Of a stretch of 64,000 nucleotides of DNA, positions 11,956-23,836 are shown in pieces. Origin of the DNA: Blasia pusilla (lineage: Eukaryota; Marchantiophyta; Marchantiopsida; Blasiales); contig CM114273.1 of the NCBI GenBank assembly GCA_050084515.1, positions 8,370,001 through 8,434,000 on the forward strand. Reading direction: 5' to 3'. The notes below the pieces were generated by a model. It made no database searches. It was not told where the DNA came from and worked only from the letters and a program-made list of their open reading frames with translations. Positions within the stretch are counted from its first letter, which is position 1. Each line of letters begins with the position of its first letter. The position numbers and the translations under genes are program-made.

Positions 11956-13738
11956 TGCCTGCACACCAACAAGATGAACTCTCCGGGAACTATAATCAGG
12001 ACCAATCGATGGGTCCTCATCGCCTCGGACAACATGAAAGATTGAGGAAGCCTGGTCTATTTCTTGGCTTTCCCTCTATGTGGATCCAACTCTACCACAA
12101 CTCCACATATAACAACAGAGGCTGCCTCCAATTGGATAGTCATGCACATCCAGCCAGCATCCTCCATATCTCCGGCTGCTCCATAAGACGTCGATGCCAC
12201 AGAACCGGCATTGGGTAACCTCAATGCTATAGCGGCAATCTGCTTTTGTAGGTGCTGTATCTGAGCAACCATCCCAGACTCACGCCTAGCTTCTCCCTCA
12301 ATGCGTCTAGGTGGTGGAACTCTACATCCTCCACGGGCAACTCTACCAACCCCTCGGGCAACTCCAACTCCTCGTCCCCCAACGAGACCTTCTGGTGCAC
12401 GACCTCTAGGCCCACTCGGACCGGCAACTTGCTCAAGTGCCCTCTCTGGCCCTCGATCCGGACGTAACTGAGGGTGTAGGCTAAAACACCTTGCGTGTGT
12501 GTGATTGTGCCTCTGACAATAGCCACACTCATAAACTCTTGGTATAGCACCATCTCCTCCTCCATGTTGAGGCACGCGTCCATGACCCTGACGAGTGCAA
12601 TCACGTTGGTGATGGGCTCCACCACATGCCCAACGAATAATCATAGGCGACTGTTTCCGAGCCGCATATGAAGGTGCAGGTCTATGTGGCACGGCCTCCC
12701 AATATCCTCCCTGAGCTCGTGGTGCCATAGACATATCTCCAAATCCACGTTGTTGCACTAGTGGTGTAGGCAATCGTGATTGCTCTCACCTAGAACCCAT
12801 GGTGGCTACACTCTCCTTTGCCATGTTGTGCTCAATATTCTCGGCGGTCCTAAGAACATCTCTCAACGTAGGTGAGGTGTTCATAAGACACATCCCCTCC
12901 CGCACCCGTGTCCACAGGGTTTGATCCAACATCGCGTACCATGACTTGATAGCCTGGGACTCTGTCACCCCCTGAGTGACGCTAATCAAAAGGCGCAAGC
13001 GAGTGTAGGCCTCATGCAAACTCTCATCCGGGCGCCTTGGAAGTTGTGGATGCTCTGCAACTTCTCAATTCGTACTCCTTGGTAACTCGTCCTCAACTCA
13101 GCAAAGAACTCAACCACGGGGTTGAACATGGGACAAACCCAACTGGACGGTGCAAGTGCTCTAGTGTGAGTTACCCCTCCTGAAAAATCACTAGTGGAAG
13201 AGGAAGAAGCCTCTCCTGACTCCTCCTCCTCATCAAGAAACGGCTCTATCCATGACATATAATGTGGATCATAGTAGAGTCTCCATGCCTCAATCTCTTG
13301 GGCATATCGGTGGGAGAACTCATGGTAATTGTCCATGGGTGCCCCCTGTAAATGCTAGAATATACCATTCCATGTTGTGAACGGGTTGAACTCTGTGAAG
13401 TTCCTAGCCCGCTGTAAGTCACACCAACTCCTAAACTTTGCAATAAATTTGTGCAACTCTATTGTGCCTATAGCACCCGGAAACTTATGCGATCCTCTAT
13501 CTCGGTCGTCTATCTCGTACACCCAACTAGTAGGACCACTCAATTTGTGCAGTGATATACTAACAAAATCCTCTACACTCTCCCCCCTGTCTGAAGACAA
13601 CACAGAAGGAGGTCGAGGCAGTCCCTGACGTGGAGACTCTCAAAACCTCGCACCACTCTTTGTAAAATCTTTAGAGCCACTCTCATGTCCACCACCTCTC
13701 CTCTCAAAGTCCTGAATGGACGTCGTGATGACCCTCAT
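11956..13738 (-). pseudogene. E1 gag with zinc knuckles
   Basis: The probable start is Met at 13738, reading MRVITTSIQDFERRGGGHES. It is followed by the FTKSGARF block conserved with E3 and E4. The core shows GTIELHKFIAKFRSWCDLQ and NPVVEFFAELRTSYQGVRIEKL. A canonical CX2CX4HX4C knuckle (CGYC...C) is at 12527-12486 and a degenerate one lies upstream. The frame is broken into at least four pieces. A TAG near 12057 lies where E3 has CAG, so that stop is decay, not programming. Confidence 0.8.
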
Positions 13739-16385
13739 GCCCCTCTCATGCGATCACTCTCAACCTCATAAATAATCACTCAATCACTCAAACTAACATG
13801 CGACACTCAATCTACACTCTCTCTTAGTTAGAAGTGTGTTGTGTGGCAACAAGCGGCATAGTGCGGGAAATCAACTACTTTCCTATCATCCCATGAACAT
13901 CACATACCCTCAAATTTGGACATCCCACATAGATCGATGTCCCCTAAACCCATACATCAACGATGCTCTCAACATCTGCACGGAACCCAATATCCCAAAT
14001 AACTACCCAATAACTTGAAATCCCTAACACGTGCAGGGCAAAAAGACCAAAATGGGTAACCTGAACAAATGTCAGTGTCACTCCTTAGCAACTGCAAATC
14101 TCAACCCCAACTTGGTCAGCAAGTCCTACTTCCCTGGTACAAATGATGCTCAAATCTCCTCGATGAGCGGTGTGGGTCCAATGGTACGATGCACCATAGG
14201 CGGCACGGAACGGGCTGCAAACGGCACCACACTTGCAAATTGGGTGCGGCACTCAGCGACATACCCTCCTCAACAGCAATACCCGCTCTACTCCCGATGA
14301 TGGTGCGGGTCCGCGATTGAGATGACGTGGTGGGGCCATGAGCGGCACGGCACGGCAATTGGTGGTGCGTTGAGTCTATGACGTCACAGCACGGTACGAT
14401 CATCGTCGAGCGGCTACCAGCTCAAGACATATCAAAGCGGAAAACAATCGATGATCCCATCAATCCAAAAATGTCAAATATCATCGTCAAGTGGCCAGTC
14501 CTTGGTCACTCAGTGTGATGACGACGCGTACGGCTGAAAAATCAGTGGCGAACTAATCACAAAATCAACATCCTTCGCTACGGGCCGTCCATTCAATAGC
14601 AACAAGGTGCATCAATTGACAGCGGGGGAATATGGATGGAATGGAGGTCCATCGATAGGGGAAGGATGGATGGATAAAGGAATTTTGAATTGAGTGCGTC
14701 CAAAACCGTGTCACAATGCATTAGTAATGACGATGTAACCAACGTCGGTAAGCCGTCGGCTACCCAATCGAGGACGGACAATGAAAGGCAGTGTAGCCTG
14801 TCGGCGGCAACATCTTTGTCAAGTAGTCAAAGGCTGCGGTGAAGAGCCCGACAAGGGCGGAGGCAGGGTTATGGAACCAATCATGGCGGAGAGCCTCGTA
14901 GGGGCCGGGAGCAAATGGCAGTAGAAATGCAGCCGCGAATACTGACAAACATCAATCCGGTCCCAACGGCGGCGGAAGCTTCTGGTTGACAGCAAGAACA
15001 CACATCGGGAAAGGCAAGTCCGGCTAGTAGCAAGGCCGCGCACATAGGGGCGGATTTCCAGCCAGAAGCTCAAGTGGTGTCAGCCTTGAGGTTTTGAGAG
15101 CGACTGCATGGCTAGGCGCAGCTGCGGAGCTGACCGATGGGCGGCGACTCAGAGGCAACAAAGGGCTGACGGCCTAAACTCTACGGCAGCCAGGAAGCGG
15201 CAACGTAGCATGGGTGGCAGTAGTAGCAGCTTGGCCCAAGGCAAGAGAGCCGGCTTTGGAGGACTGGGGAAGGGACCGGCGGCCGGAACAAGTGGAAACG
15301 CGGCCAAAAAATGGCAAGATGGGTGCCGTTGGTTAGAAGCAGGTCCATGGCATCACCTGGACCGCAAGGTCGAAGGCACAAACATAGGCGGTGGATCCGG
15401 GTCCGTCGAAGGCTAGCTATGGCAACACGGTAGGCAGTTCGGGTCAGTGACGCAAAGTCTGAAGCCGGCCAACCGGCGCGGCACGTGGGGAGACGGGCAA
15501 CATTGGGCGGGACAGCCAAGAACAAACTTGACTTGGCGTCAACAACGCAGTAGCCGTGCGGCTGTAACCGAAGATATAGCGTAGTCGCAGTTCCCATTTT
15601 CAACCTACGTTCGCCCCCTATTATTTTTTCCTTTTCCTAAATCAACCCCCTGACGTGTGGGGTCAGTTCCTATTTTGCTATCTTGAGTACCCCCCTTTTC
15701 TGACATTGCTTTAATTTAGCTATTTCTCCACAATTCCCTCCTAGAATTGAGGGTCAACACCTCCCAAAAATGGGATCCACTCACTTTTACCTCAAGATCC
15801 TAAGTTTCACTTGTCCTATCCACTCAACACAATTTTTTTTCTTTTCTACCTCTCATTTGAATATTTACCAAGGATTTTCAAAATTTTACTTACAAGGAGC
15901 GATGGCTATGGCCGCCACACAAGAACTGTTGTAACTTCATGCTCAAACTTGAAATTGTGCATTGTTTCTTCCACAACATCCATAGCTTCTTGATCTATGA
16001 CCTCAATGAATTTTTTTATCCATTTGATCTACCATAAAAAACTGACAGGGATTGTCGTACAACCCAACATCTCTTCTCCTACGCAAATTTTGGCAACACT
16101 TCCGCACTGATTTCTCCCAACAAAAACTTCAAACCTATAAAATCAAAAACCAAAAAGCTTCAAGGTACTATCAAGAGCACCGGCATAGGGAAACCCGCCC
16201 CCATACTCAATTTCTAACCAAATTTTGGGAGCGCTTCCGCGTGCCATCCTCTCACATGAAAAATCGCACAACAAAATAACAAACACATCGTCTCTAGCTC
16301 TCGTGAGCACTCCCATGAGCCGTTGAATAAGGAACACGATCCCCAACCTGTACAAAAAATGAGTGACCAGCGAGATCCTCCATTG
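13739..16385 (-). other. E1 5' leader
   Basis: This long leader of E1 has no large frame. Segments match the E4 leader, for example the stretch near 16240-16330 (equivalent to 54920-54990) and a GC-rich patch at 14116-14403. That patch encodes SQSRTRTIIG and IAVEEGMSLSAAP, resembling residues encoded at 55732-55940 in E4. No canonical tRNA-Met primer-binding site is seen next to the long block. Confidence 0.55.
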
Positions 16386-16645
16386 AAACTCTCTCACTAA
16401 CTTTGGGAGAGGGAACCTATGCTCGCATGTCATCTTCTTGGAAAGTCAACTATACTCTGAATGGAAACTTACTCAAAATAGTAAGTTTTTATATATGGCT
16501 ACAAATGAGCGGAAACAAAGGGGAAACCTTCTCTCTCAAGTTACCCGTGGCCTCAACAAGTCATCCTCGACCTCCTGAGGCTGTCCTCCAGTATCTCCAA
16601 AATTGTTCTACTAGATCTTGCCAATCTATCCTAAAAGACATGACA
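16386..16645 (-). repeat. E1 5' terminal block L (internally deleted)
   Basis: Block L starts at 16645 with TGTCATGTCTTTTAGG on the minus strand and runs about 260 bp with internal deletions. It then enters the leader around 16385. No short block S follows. The outer edge is fixed by the AGAG duplication at 16646-16649. Confidence 0.75.
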
Positions 16646-19250
16646 AGAGACACCCACCCTTGCATATCTCTCCATGGAACTATTTGCTTCCAAGATGTCC
16701 TCTGCTTGGATACTCCCCTCCAATGACTCCCTCACAAGATACTTCATCACTTCCCATGAATGTTGTGCTACGTGGGTGACATGCCCCCAATAGAGGTATG
16801 TATCTAAAAGGGACAAGGCTTAATGTCACCTTTCTATAATCCCAACGCCAAACACGTGGCCTTCCCTAACATCAAGGATTGCGCTCCCAAATCAAGTAGA
16901 ACGCCCTACGGGTGGTATACAATACATGTTAGACTAACCAAGCAAAATACTCCAGCTTGGTTGTCCAACAACACCATACCTAGTGTCACCATAGCTTGCT
17001 CTATGGCTGGTCGAGCTAGCATATCCATCAACTTTTCCACCGTAGCCTACCATGATTGAGTAGGGGACGTCTTGAGCACATGCCCTGAGGGAAAATCCCG
17101 AGGAAATTCCACCACCTCCTCATTAACCACCATTGAATGAGAGGCAACCACCTCTCCACGCTCACATAGCATGGAGGCCAATCGGAACACCTTTGTTGGT
17201 CCAACTCCCACCCTAGCCAACTCCATGGCTGAAAACAACAAAGCCTAGCTCACCCTAGTGGCCACCTCCCACAATGTGGTTGACAATGGCTCCAATCGAG
17301 CCAATATAGGAGTTGTCTTTTCAAATTCTCATGATGTCGATGCACCTATCCCACTTGAGGTACCCCTAGTTGTTTAGGCACTATCAATGGTGTATGCAAT
17401 ACCTCCAACAATATAAACGACCACGGAACTGTAGCATGTTGCCCATCCATCGGTTTCCTTTGGTGGGTTTATCTCCACTCCACCTCTTGGTGACTTGGTC
17501 ACTCTCGTAGCATCCTGAGTCACCACCACAACAGCCTCTACTTGAGCCGCATTGCACATTAACCTCAAGCCCGCATAATCCTTCCCCATATTATGATACA
17601 ACATGGAGGCTAGAGCCACACTAGCTTATCTCAGCTACATGCCTAACACTAGCTGCATCATCATCATGGCTGCAATCTTCTGCTCCAAGTGATCAATGCG
17701 AGAGAGGAGCATTGCATTAGATGCATGTCCTCCATCTCCTCTAACTAGTGGTGGAACCTTATCACCATGGTCATCAAATCCTTGATCTCCACCAACTCTC
17801 TTGCCCCAAGATCCTCGTCCTACCTCTGGACAAAGCTCTTGGCAAAGATCAAAACACCTATTTCTAGTATGACCATATCGATGACAATGGTCACACTACA
17901 ACTATGGTGGGGCTATCCTAGGTGGCTCTTGAGCAATCAAAGGTGCCCTCAACCCTCTATCATATTTTGGGCAATCCTTGTGCCTATGGGACCCATCATA
18001 TGTACAACACGCCGTCTCTCGTCCCTATTGGGAAACATATGTTGATATGAGTCGTTACGTCATGGGCTCACAATAGTACGATAGGCCAGTGTGCCTTGCT
18101 GTGTGGGCACACGGGCCCGCTCTCATGTTAGTGGTGCACACCAAGGCATATCTGGGGCTCCTCCTTCTCGTGGATTCGTCGACTCTTGTGAAAATCTTGT
18201 GGTCACCACCCGCTCCTCACTCATGTTGAATCAACCTGCTTAGAAAACTCAAAGATCACCTTCAATGTGGGCTTCGCCATGTGAAGCAACATTTCATTTT
18301 GAACTCTCCTCCTTAGCTCTTGGTCCATAAGCCCATATCAATATTATAGTGATTGTGCCTCAATCATTCCATATACATCAATGATCAGTCGATGCATGCA
18401 CGTAAATATCTCTCTCAAACTCTCACCAGATCTAGCTCCGCTTAAAATCTTGAATATTCTTCAGCTTGTTGGTCGGCATACCCTGGTAGCTCCTCCTAAA
18501 TTGTCAAAAGAACTCCACTGTAGGACTGAAATTGGGCCGTGCTCTAGCACCAAAGGTCTTTGTCACTTCACCATCGTCACTACCATCATCTCCATCCAAT
18601 TCCCGAGCTAATGATGTAGGCCTCTCCCCCCTCACTATCCCACCATACGCCTCTAAATCACTAGTGGATCCATACCTTGGAACCCAATACATCCTCCAAG
18701 CATCGATCTCTACCAAGTGTAAAGATCAAAACTCCATATAGTCATCCATTGGAGGACCCTCTAGCTGTTGGAACAAACCCTTCCACTCCATAAAAGGGTT
18801 GAGCCGTATAGGAGCTCATATCTCCTAAAAGTCACACTATGTTTCAAACTCTTGGATGAAATCATCAAGATCAATGGTTTCTACCGCACCCAAGAAGCCA
18901 CGCATGCCCTGATGGCTCATGTTGTCCATCTCCCTCCACGTGGAGGGAGGCTCACTACTCACCTCCCACGATGCCACCTCTAGTGTTTTTCCATCCGCGC
19001 AATATCATGATGGCCTCCCTATGTGGAGTCACCCTACCATAACCCTTGTCCGTCATGAGCTTTGCTACCCCTCTTACTTGATGCACGCCCCTATGCGCGC
19101 TACCTACAATGCCTACATATGGCACTTACCTAAGCACCTTTTCATCCCTTTATGCCCTGACCTAAAGTATGGCTCTTCAAACCCAAGTCATCCGCCATTT
19201 ACTTGATAGCCCCCTGGCAGTTGTAAGACCTACAACGCTCTCTTTCCAAA
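16646..19250 (-). pseudogene. E2 gag and protease fragment
   Basis: The minus strand encodes a decayed gag related to E3. It has an EIDAWRMYWVPRYGS block (18504-18716), a canonical CX2CX4HX4C knuckle at 17895-17854 and a degenerate upstream knuckle near 17985. An Ala-rich region (FRLASMLCERGE) lies at 17047-17241. The protease stretch around 16880 reads LLDLGAQSLMLGKAT, so the active-site DSGA-type motif is altered. The fragment stops at the E1 insertion (16646). Confidence 0.75.
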
Positions 19251-19466
19251 CACCGCCACTACTCACTTGCAAACACCCACTACTACACTCTGTTGATGTC
19301 CCATGTCAATCCTCGCCAAAAAACTTTGAGAAAAATGGATAGCGCTTCCAAACAAAAAAGAAAACACCAACGCCAATGAGCTTCTCTAGAGACTCCCCAC
19401 CAAGTTAACTCGCTTGCCTACCTACATACAATGAATTCCCCCTGCCCCCTCGCATCTTTCTCGTAT
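19251..19466 (-). other. E2 leader
   Basis: A short non-coding stretch lies between the E2 5' block L and the start of gag-like sequence. On the minus strand L ends in CTCTGATTTT and the leader starts directly, without a copy of S. Confidence 0.5.
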
Positions 19467-19939
19467 AAAATCAGAGTAAAAATGACTCACAAAGCCAACT
19501 CCACTCTCGAATCTACATCAACATATCAAGCCACATCCACCCTCCACTATGAGGGAACCCGAACACTGGCACCCTTGTTCCTACTACCCACAAAGCAAAA
19601 GAGGTGCTCCTAAGGCCCAATATGAGAGCGATGCCTTGGGAAAGCCATCTCTCCCTCTCTTGTAGCACTATGAAGAGCCAAAAGGCTCTTCCCCTAAAAA
19701 TAGCCTCCAAACGGTCACCTTCGTGCACAAGTTATCGAGTGACTGTTGACTCGGTCAACGGGTCACCTAGTTGATAAAGACCAAAATGGGAAAATCGTCA
19801 TAAACGATGTTCCTAAGGCAACACACTTGTTTCCAACCTTGTCTGAAATCTCACGACAAAGTTACGCACAAACAACCCGTTGACCGTCTATGTCGTCGAC
19901 AAGGTATAACTCTACCTATCGGCTAACTAAGATGTGACA
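19467..19939 (-). repeat. E2 5' terminal block L
   Basis: This 473-bp block begins TGTCACATCTTAG at 19939 on the minus strand and is a direct repeat of 5123-5598. It ends at CTCTGATTTT with no S block following, unlike the 3' copy. Confidence 0.8.
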
Positions 19940-21712
19940 ACTTCTATCAATTCCTATAATTTGCCTTATTTTTGTCTTGCACCTTTTTATCCATTCATTT
20001 TGCGTCAACTCTACCTCGTTATCTCAACATTAAAAAGGGAAGGGAAACAAAATGGTTACCTCCACAAGAAAGTTAATTTGCTCAAAAGTTATTATTACTT
20101 TGGAAGTTGGAAAATCACATAAATAATTTCCATGAAGCCTAGTATAGTAATGAAAACACATAAAAGACTAAGAAGTTGATTACTTTAAAAGCACAAGTAT
20201 TGTGAACCTATGAATATGGCCAAAGGAAAAGCATAAAGTCAAAAAGTATAACATTCACAAGTTGCCATCTTGAATACATAGGAATAGTCTAAACACATAA
20301 AATAAATTTATACTTCTATAACTAGTGCTCACTTTTCTATCATTAAAAATTTTCTGTAGTTGAAAATAAGGAGAGTTTTTAAGAACATGTGCATGTTGAA
20401 ACATAAATTGTGTTAGTGTATATTATAAAAATACAGACATCCTCTTGAGTGTGCTAGTGGTATAAATTATAAAATTGAAATATCTTATAAGAGTTTCACT
20501 TGGAAAAAGCTATAAACTTTTGGAAATAGAATGGGTAGTATAAGTGATGTGGGTCCATAGGAGAGGAAATATATGTACCTCTAAGGAGTTGTACAAGTTG
20601 GGAACCTACATACCTTTCTATATTATGAGAGTGTTTTAATATGTGAAAAGTTAATATAATTTAAATGTGCTGAGTTAATATAATTTAAACATCAGCATAC
20701 ATGTGGTTTGAGATAATAAGTGCACATGACATGTACACTGCCCCTAATAACTCGATTCTTGAGACAAATGGATAATGATTATAATTTTGTAGGCTCTCAA
20801 AGAGACAAAGAGGGATGCAATATAATGTCAAGGTTTATCCTCTTTACAAAATCTTATTTTAGAGTACAATTGTTGTAGGTATGGGCCTCCATATTATATA
20901 TGAGGCTTCCAAGAACGAGTTTCCAACCCAACCCAAAACAAACCAAACAAAATGAATTTATCTGAAATAATAATTTGTATGTTTGTATTTTTTAGTACCA
21001 AATCCTCACACAAAGAGATAGAGCTAGAATAAAGAAAACCGATGAATTTTAAGGTCACATCCAACTAAAGGAAGGAGAAAAGGGTAAAAACATGTAAAAA
21101 TAAAAGGCATAAGATGATAATCAAATGCCATAGTTGTGAAAACATGCCCTCTCATTGTTATAACTAAAAATGTATTGTTTGGGAATATTTAAAGTAATTT
21201 ATGTTTATTTACTATGCTTGTATCTATGCAATACATAGGTTAGAGGAAACCTCACGCTTTCCAAAGATGGCTATATTTCTCTATCTCTCCAAAGAGAAGA
21301 AAAGACACCAAAAACTCTAAACATATATCTCACCTCTCTATTACTCTTGAAAGGGGTGGAAATTTTGTCCCTAACTCATTCAAATAATGGAGGATCCCTC
21401 CAATTTTCTCCACTCCATCCCCCAGCTTATCAATTCAACCACTTCATTCTTATTCTCTATCCTCACTATATCTCTTCTCATGAAAGGAAGACTACAAAAC
21501 CCTACCCTCTCTTCATGGTTCATCTTCAACCCTCCCCTCTTTTCCTCCCCTACTAACTATCTATTTATCCCTCTTTCTCTCCCCTACTACTTATCTATTT
21601 ATCTATGTCCATCAAGGTTGGGACGGATCTCTCTCTCTCTCTCTCTCTCTCTGGATGGAGAGGGTTTATCTCTTCACTTTTTGGAGCAAGATAGAGGATT
21701 CTACAAAGAGGG
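19940..21712. other. AT-rich intergenic DNA
   Basis: No coding or structural feature is recognised. A short direct repeat (GTTAATATAATTTAAA, twice near 20650-20690) is the only local structure noted. Confidence 0.5.
21628..21652. repeat. (TC)n microsatellite
   Basis: A perfect TC dinucleotide run of about twelve units lies about 65 bp outside the left end of E3. Confidence 0.9.
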
Positions 21713-21716
21713 TTGG
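21713..21716. repeat. 4-bp target-site duplication of E3 (left)
   Basis: TTGG abuts the outer TGTC end of E3 and is repeated at 31540-31543 after the other end. Confidence 0.75.
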
Positions 21717-22298
21717 TGTCGTGTGAATCCACATCGTCATACAACATACATCGTAGACATACCATACTCACATACAAACATAATATAGACAAGAGCATAC
21801 ACAAACACAAGTGTACCACAACTGAAATCCGTGAAAGACCTACTGTCATAAAACACGTATAGAATCACATACAATCGAGCCAAACCCACTCCACGATGGG
21901 ATAATCCTGGTCAAAGCTTGCGGGAACCACCATATCCAAGAGCTCTACTCACTATTAAGGCTAACTCCCAATGCAACATGCTCAACTCAAAGAACTAATT
22001 GTTCTTTGAGTACACTCCACACTATATCCTTCAACCTAAGGGCGGGCCCTATTGGAAAAGTCACCCTCAATGGAGTAACCCCGAACCCTATGTATGAAAC
22101 CGCATCCCTACCTAGACACTATGGCCCTACATAAGGTATGGCCTCTACTAGCACACTATACTCTATGACATAATCCGTATGGTCATGATAGCTGTCATAC
22201 AAATCCACATCGTCATACAACATACATCGCTGATATACCATACTCACATACATACATAACATAGACGAGAGTATACACAAACACAAGTGTACCACAAT
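21717..22298 (-). repeat. E3 3' terminal block, order S-L-S
   Basis: In element sense, S is at 22298-22193 (106 bp), then two bases (22192-22191), L at 22190-21823 (368 bp), and a second S at 21822-21717. S starts TTGTGGTACACTTG and ends with a CGATGTGGATT run followed by GACA. The blocks are unrelated in most of their sequence to those of E1/E4 and E2, yet the arrangement is identical. Confidence 0.88.
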
Positions 22299-22311
22299 TC
22301 GCCCTCCTAAC
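22299..22311 (-). promoter_or_regulatory. E3 polypurine tract
   Basis: The minus strand reads TTAGGAGGGCGA immediately before block S. It is the counterpart of CTAGGGGGGCGA in E1 and E4. Confidence 0.65.
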
Positions 22312-22471
22312 TGGCGGTTATGTCCCTCTAATTCCCAGGTAGCCCTATATATCTACTACATGCTATACACCTTCGTAGGTGCACGAATCATAAGGTCGGG
22401 TGCAAGATTGCCCCATCGTTAGTCGCACATCTATAATCCATATCATGCAAAGATCAAGTCATCTACCCCTC

Positions 22472-23830
22472 CTAAGTACATCGAGGACAAACCCACCTTC
22501 CAATAGGAACATCATCCACACGTGGAGTCAAACACATCATGTGCCAACCCCTAGAACACCGATCATACACCAACATACGGGTTGCGTTACCAGGACACCC
22601 ACACAACATGCACCTCAAGCTAGCACGTATCATGGCTAAGCTTGGGTCAACAGTACCATCCACATTTGGAAGATGACATGGCGCACAATTACGCACATGG
22701 TCCTTCCAAACAACTCCGTCACGACCCTCCAACATGAGAACTCCAGAAGCTAACACCTCTCGCACTCGTAAAATAGTGCGGCCTGCCGTCACATCCAACG
22801 TTGTCGATGCAATCTGTTGCAAATAGACATAGTTCCCTACATGAAACCTACGAATTGATGGTCAATAACTTCCACCCCGAATGGTTGCATACCGCAACGT
22901 ATCCCTGTGTTGAGCAATGGCAAGATTCTCAAAGGCTGTTGGCATAACTCTCCGAAAGAGCTCTGCCCGATGAGAACACACTCTCATCCACATCTCTGGG
23001 TCATCAAGGTTCATCACCTCACTAGACTCCCAAAGAATTGCCGCTGGCAAGTCTAGATCTGGGCTGTATAACAGAAAATAAGGTGAGAAGGAAGCCAAGG
23101 ATGCTTGGCGACTGAACCTATACCCCATGGCTAACCATGGCAACTGAATATCCCAGTCTCCAAGATGCCCCTTCTGTAGGCCATACTTACGCAATGCCCT
23201 CTTCACCGTCTGAACCACATGCTCAACCAAACCATCCGCCTCTGGATGATCTCAAGATATGGTCCGATGATCAATCAACGCTATGTCACACAAGACCTGA
23301 AACTCACCCTGAAACTCTGTACCCTGGTTGTTCAGCACCTCAGTTGGTACACCAAAATGACTAAGCACTCTATCAAGAAATGCATACACCATTCCCTCAC
23401 TTGCCTTGTCAGATAATGCCACCAACTCAATCCACTTGGAGAAGTGCTCCACCATCACCAACACATATCAATGATGTCGTACAATCAATGGTAATGGTCC
23501 CGCAAAGTCCACACTCCAACGGTAACCCAACCCCATAATAGGCAAGGGATGTAATTGTGGTGTAGAGGCATTGAATGATGCCCTTACCCAATCACAAACC
23601 ATATAATGTGACACCAACTACTGTACCTGAGTATGCATGCCACACCACCAATATTGGCCAAGGAGTAAGCTATACGTATGCTTTATCCCAAAATGTCCCA
23701 ACTCCTCATGGGCATGTTGCACAATGCGATCTCTCTGAGCCAAATGCGGCACCACTCGTACTCTACCATCCTCCCACATACGGAGAATATGTGTTCCCTC
23801 CACTCGATACCTCCTAGCACGTTGAAAAAC
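22472..23830 (-). pseudogene. E3 integrase with C-terminal PHD finger
   Basis: The HHCC domain reads HAHEELGHFG ... YMVCDWVRA (23618-23803 and downstream). The core shows the first Asp (VDFAGPLP) and VLVMVEHFSKWIELV. The second position, NNQGTEF, has Asn where DDE integrases have Asp, and the glutamate region is EADGLVEHVVQTVK. A GPY/F-like module follows (VYLQQIAS ... TILRVREVL ... MLEGRDG). The PHD finger is at the C-terminus: CMLCGCPG, YDRC, SRGWHMMC, GRWVCPRC. Its CDGC Cys is Tyr here. In-frame stops occur where E4 has CAG and CGA codons. The frame breaks make it inactive. Confidence 0.85.
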
Positions 23831-23836
23831 ACGATC

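Larger units (their letters stand above)
5922..16645 (-). mobile_element. E1: Ty3/gypsy element with methyltransferase and PHD remnants
   Basis: E1 is a 10.7-kb element on the minus strand inserted in E2. It is flanked by a perfect 4-bp duplication AGAG at 5918-5921 and 16646-16649. Its outer ends read TGTC...GACA. The gene order is gag, protease, truncated methyltransferase, RT, RNase H, integrase, PHD finger. It is a clear pseudo-element: frameshifts and stops throughout, loss of the catalytic half of the methyltransferase, loss of the protease glycine, and replacement of part of the integrase core by an LTR fragment. It shares its long and short terminal blocks with E4 and with the solo unit at 62253-62891, so these three form one subfamily. 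Confidence 0.9.
5000..19939 (-). mobile_element. E2: gag-only Ty3/gypsy derivative, split by E1
   Basis: E2 is delimited by near-identical long terminal blocks at 19467-19939 (5') and 5123-5598 (3'), read on the minus strand. Its internal part is only the leader, gag and start of protease (19466 to 16646), plus a short 3' piece (5921-5733) that ends in a polypurine tract. Methyltransferase, RT, RNase H and integrase are missing, so this looks like an internally deleted, non-autonomous relative of E1, E3 and E4. Element E1 sits between the two internal parts. The flanks 4996-4999 (ATTT) and 19940-19943 (ACTT) match in three of four bases, a possible decayed target duplication. Orientation and boundaries are clear; the subfamily name is unknown. 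Confidence 0.8.

Noticed and set aside
12057-12059. Programmed stop between gag and protease in E1 and E3
   Set aside because: The stops are at different codons in the two elements, and each is a Gln codon in the other, so they are decay.
22472-22822. Chromodomain at the integrase C-terminus
   Set aside because: The tail has the Cys/His spacing of a PHD finger and none of the aromatic cage pattern of a chromodomain.
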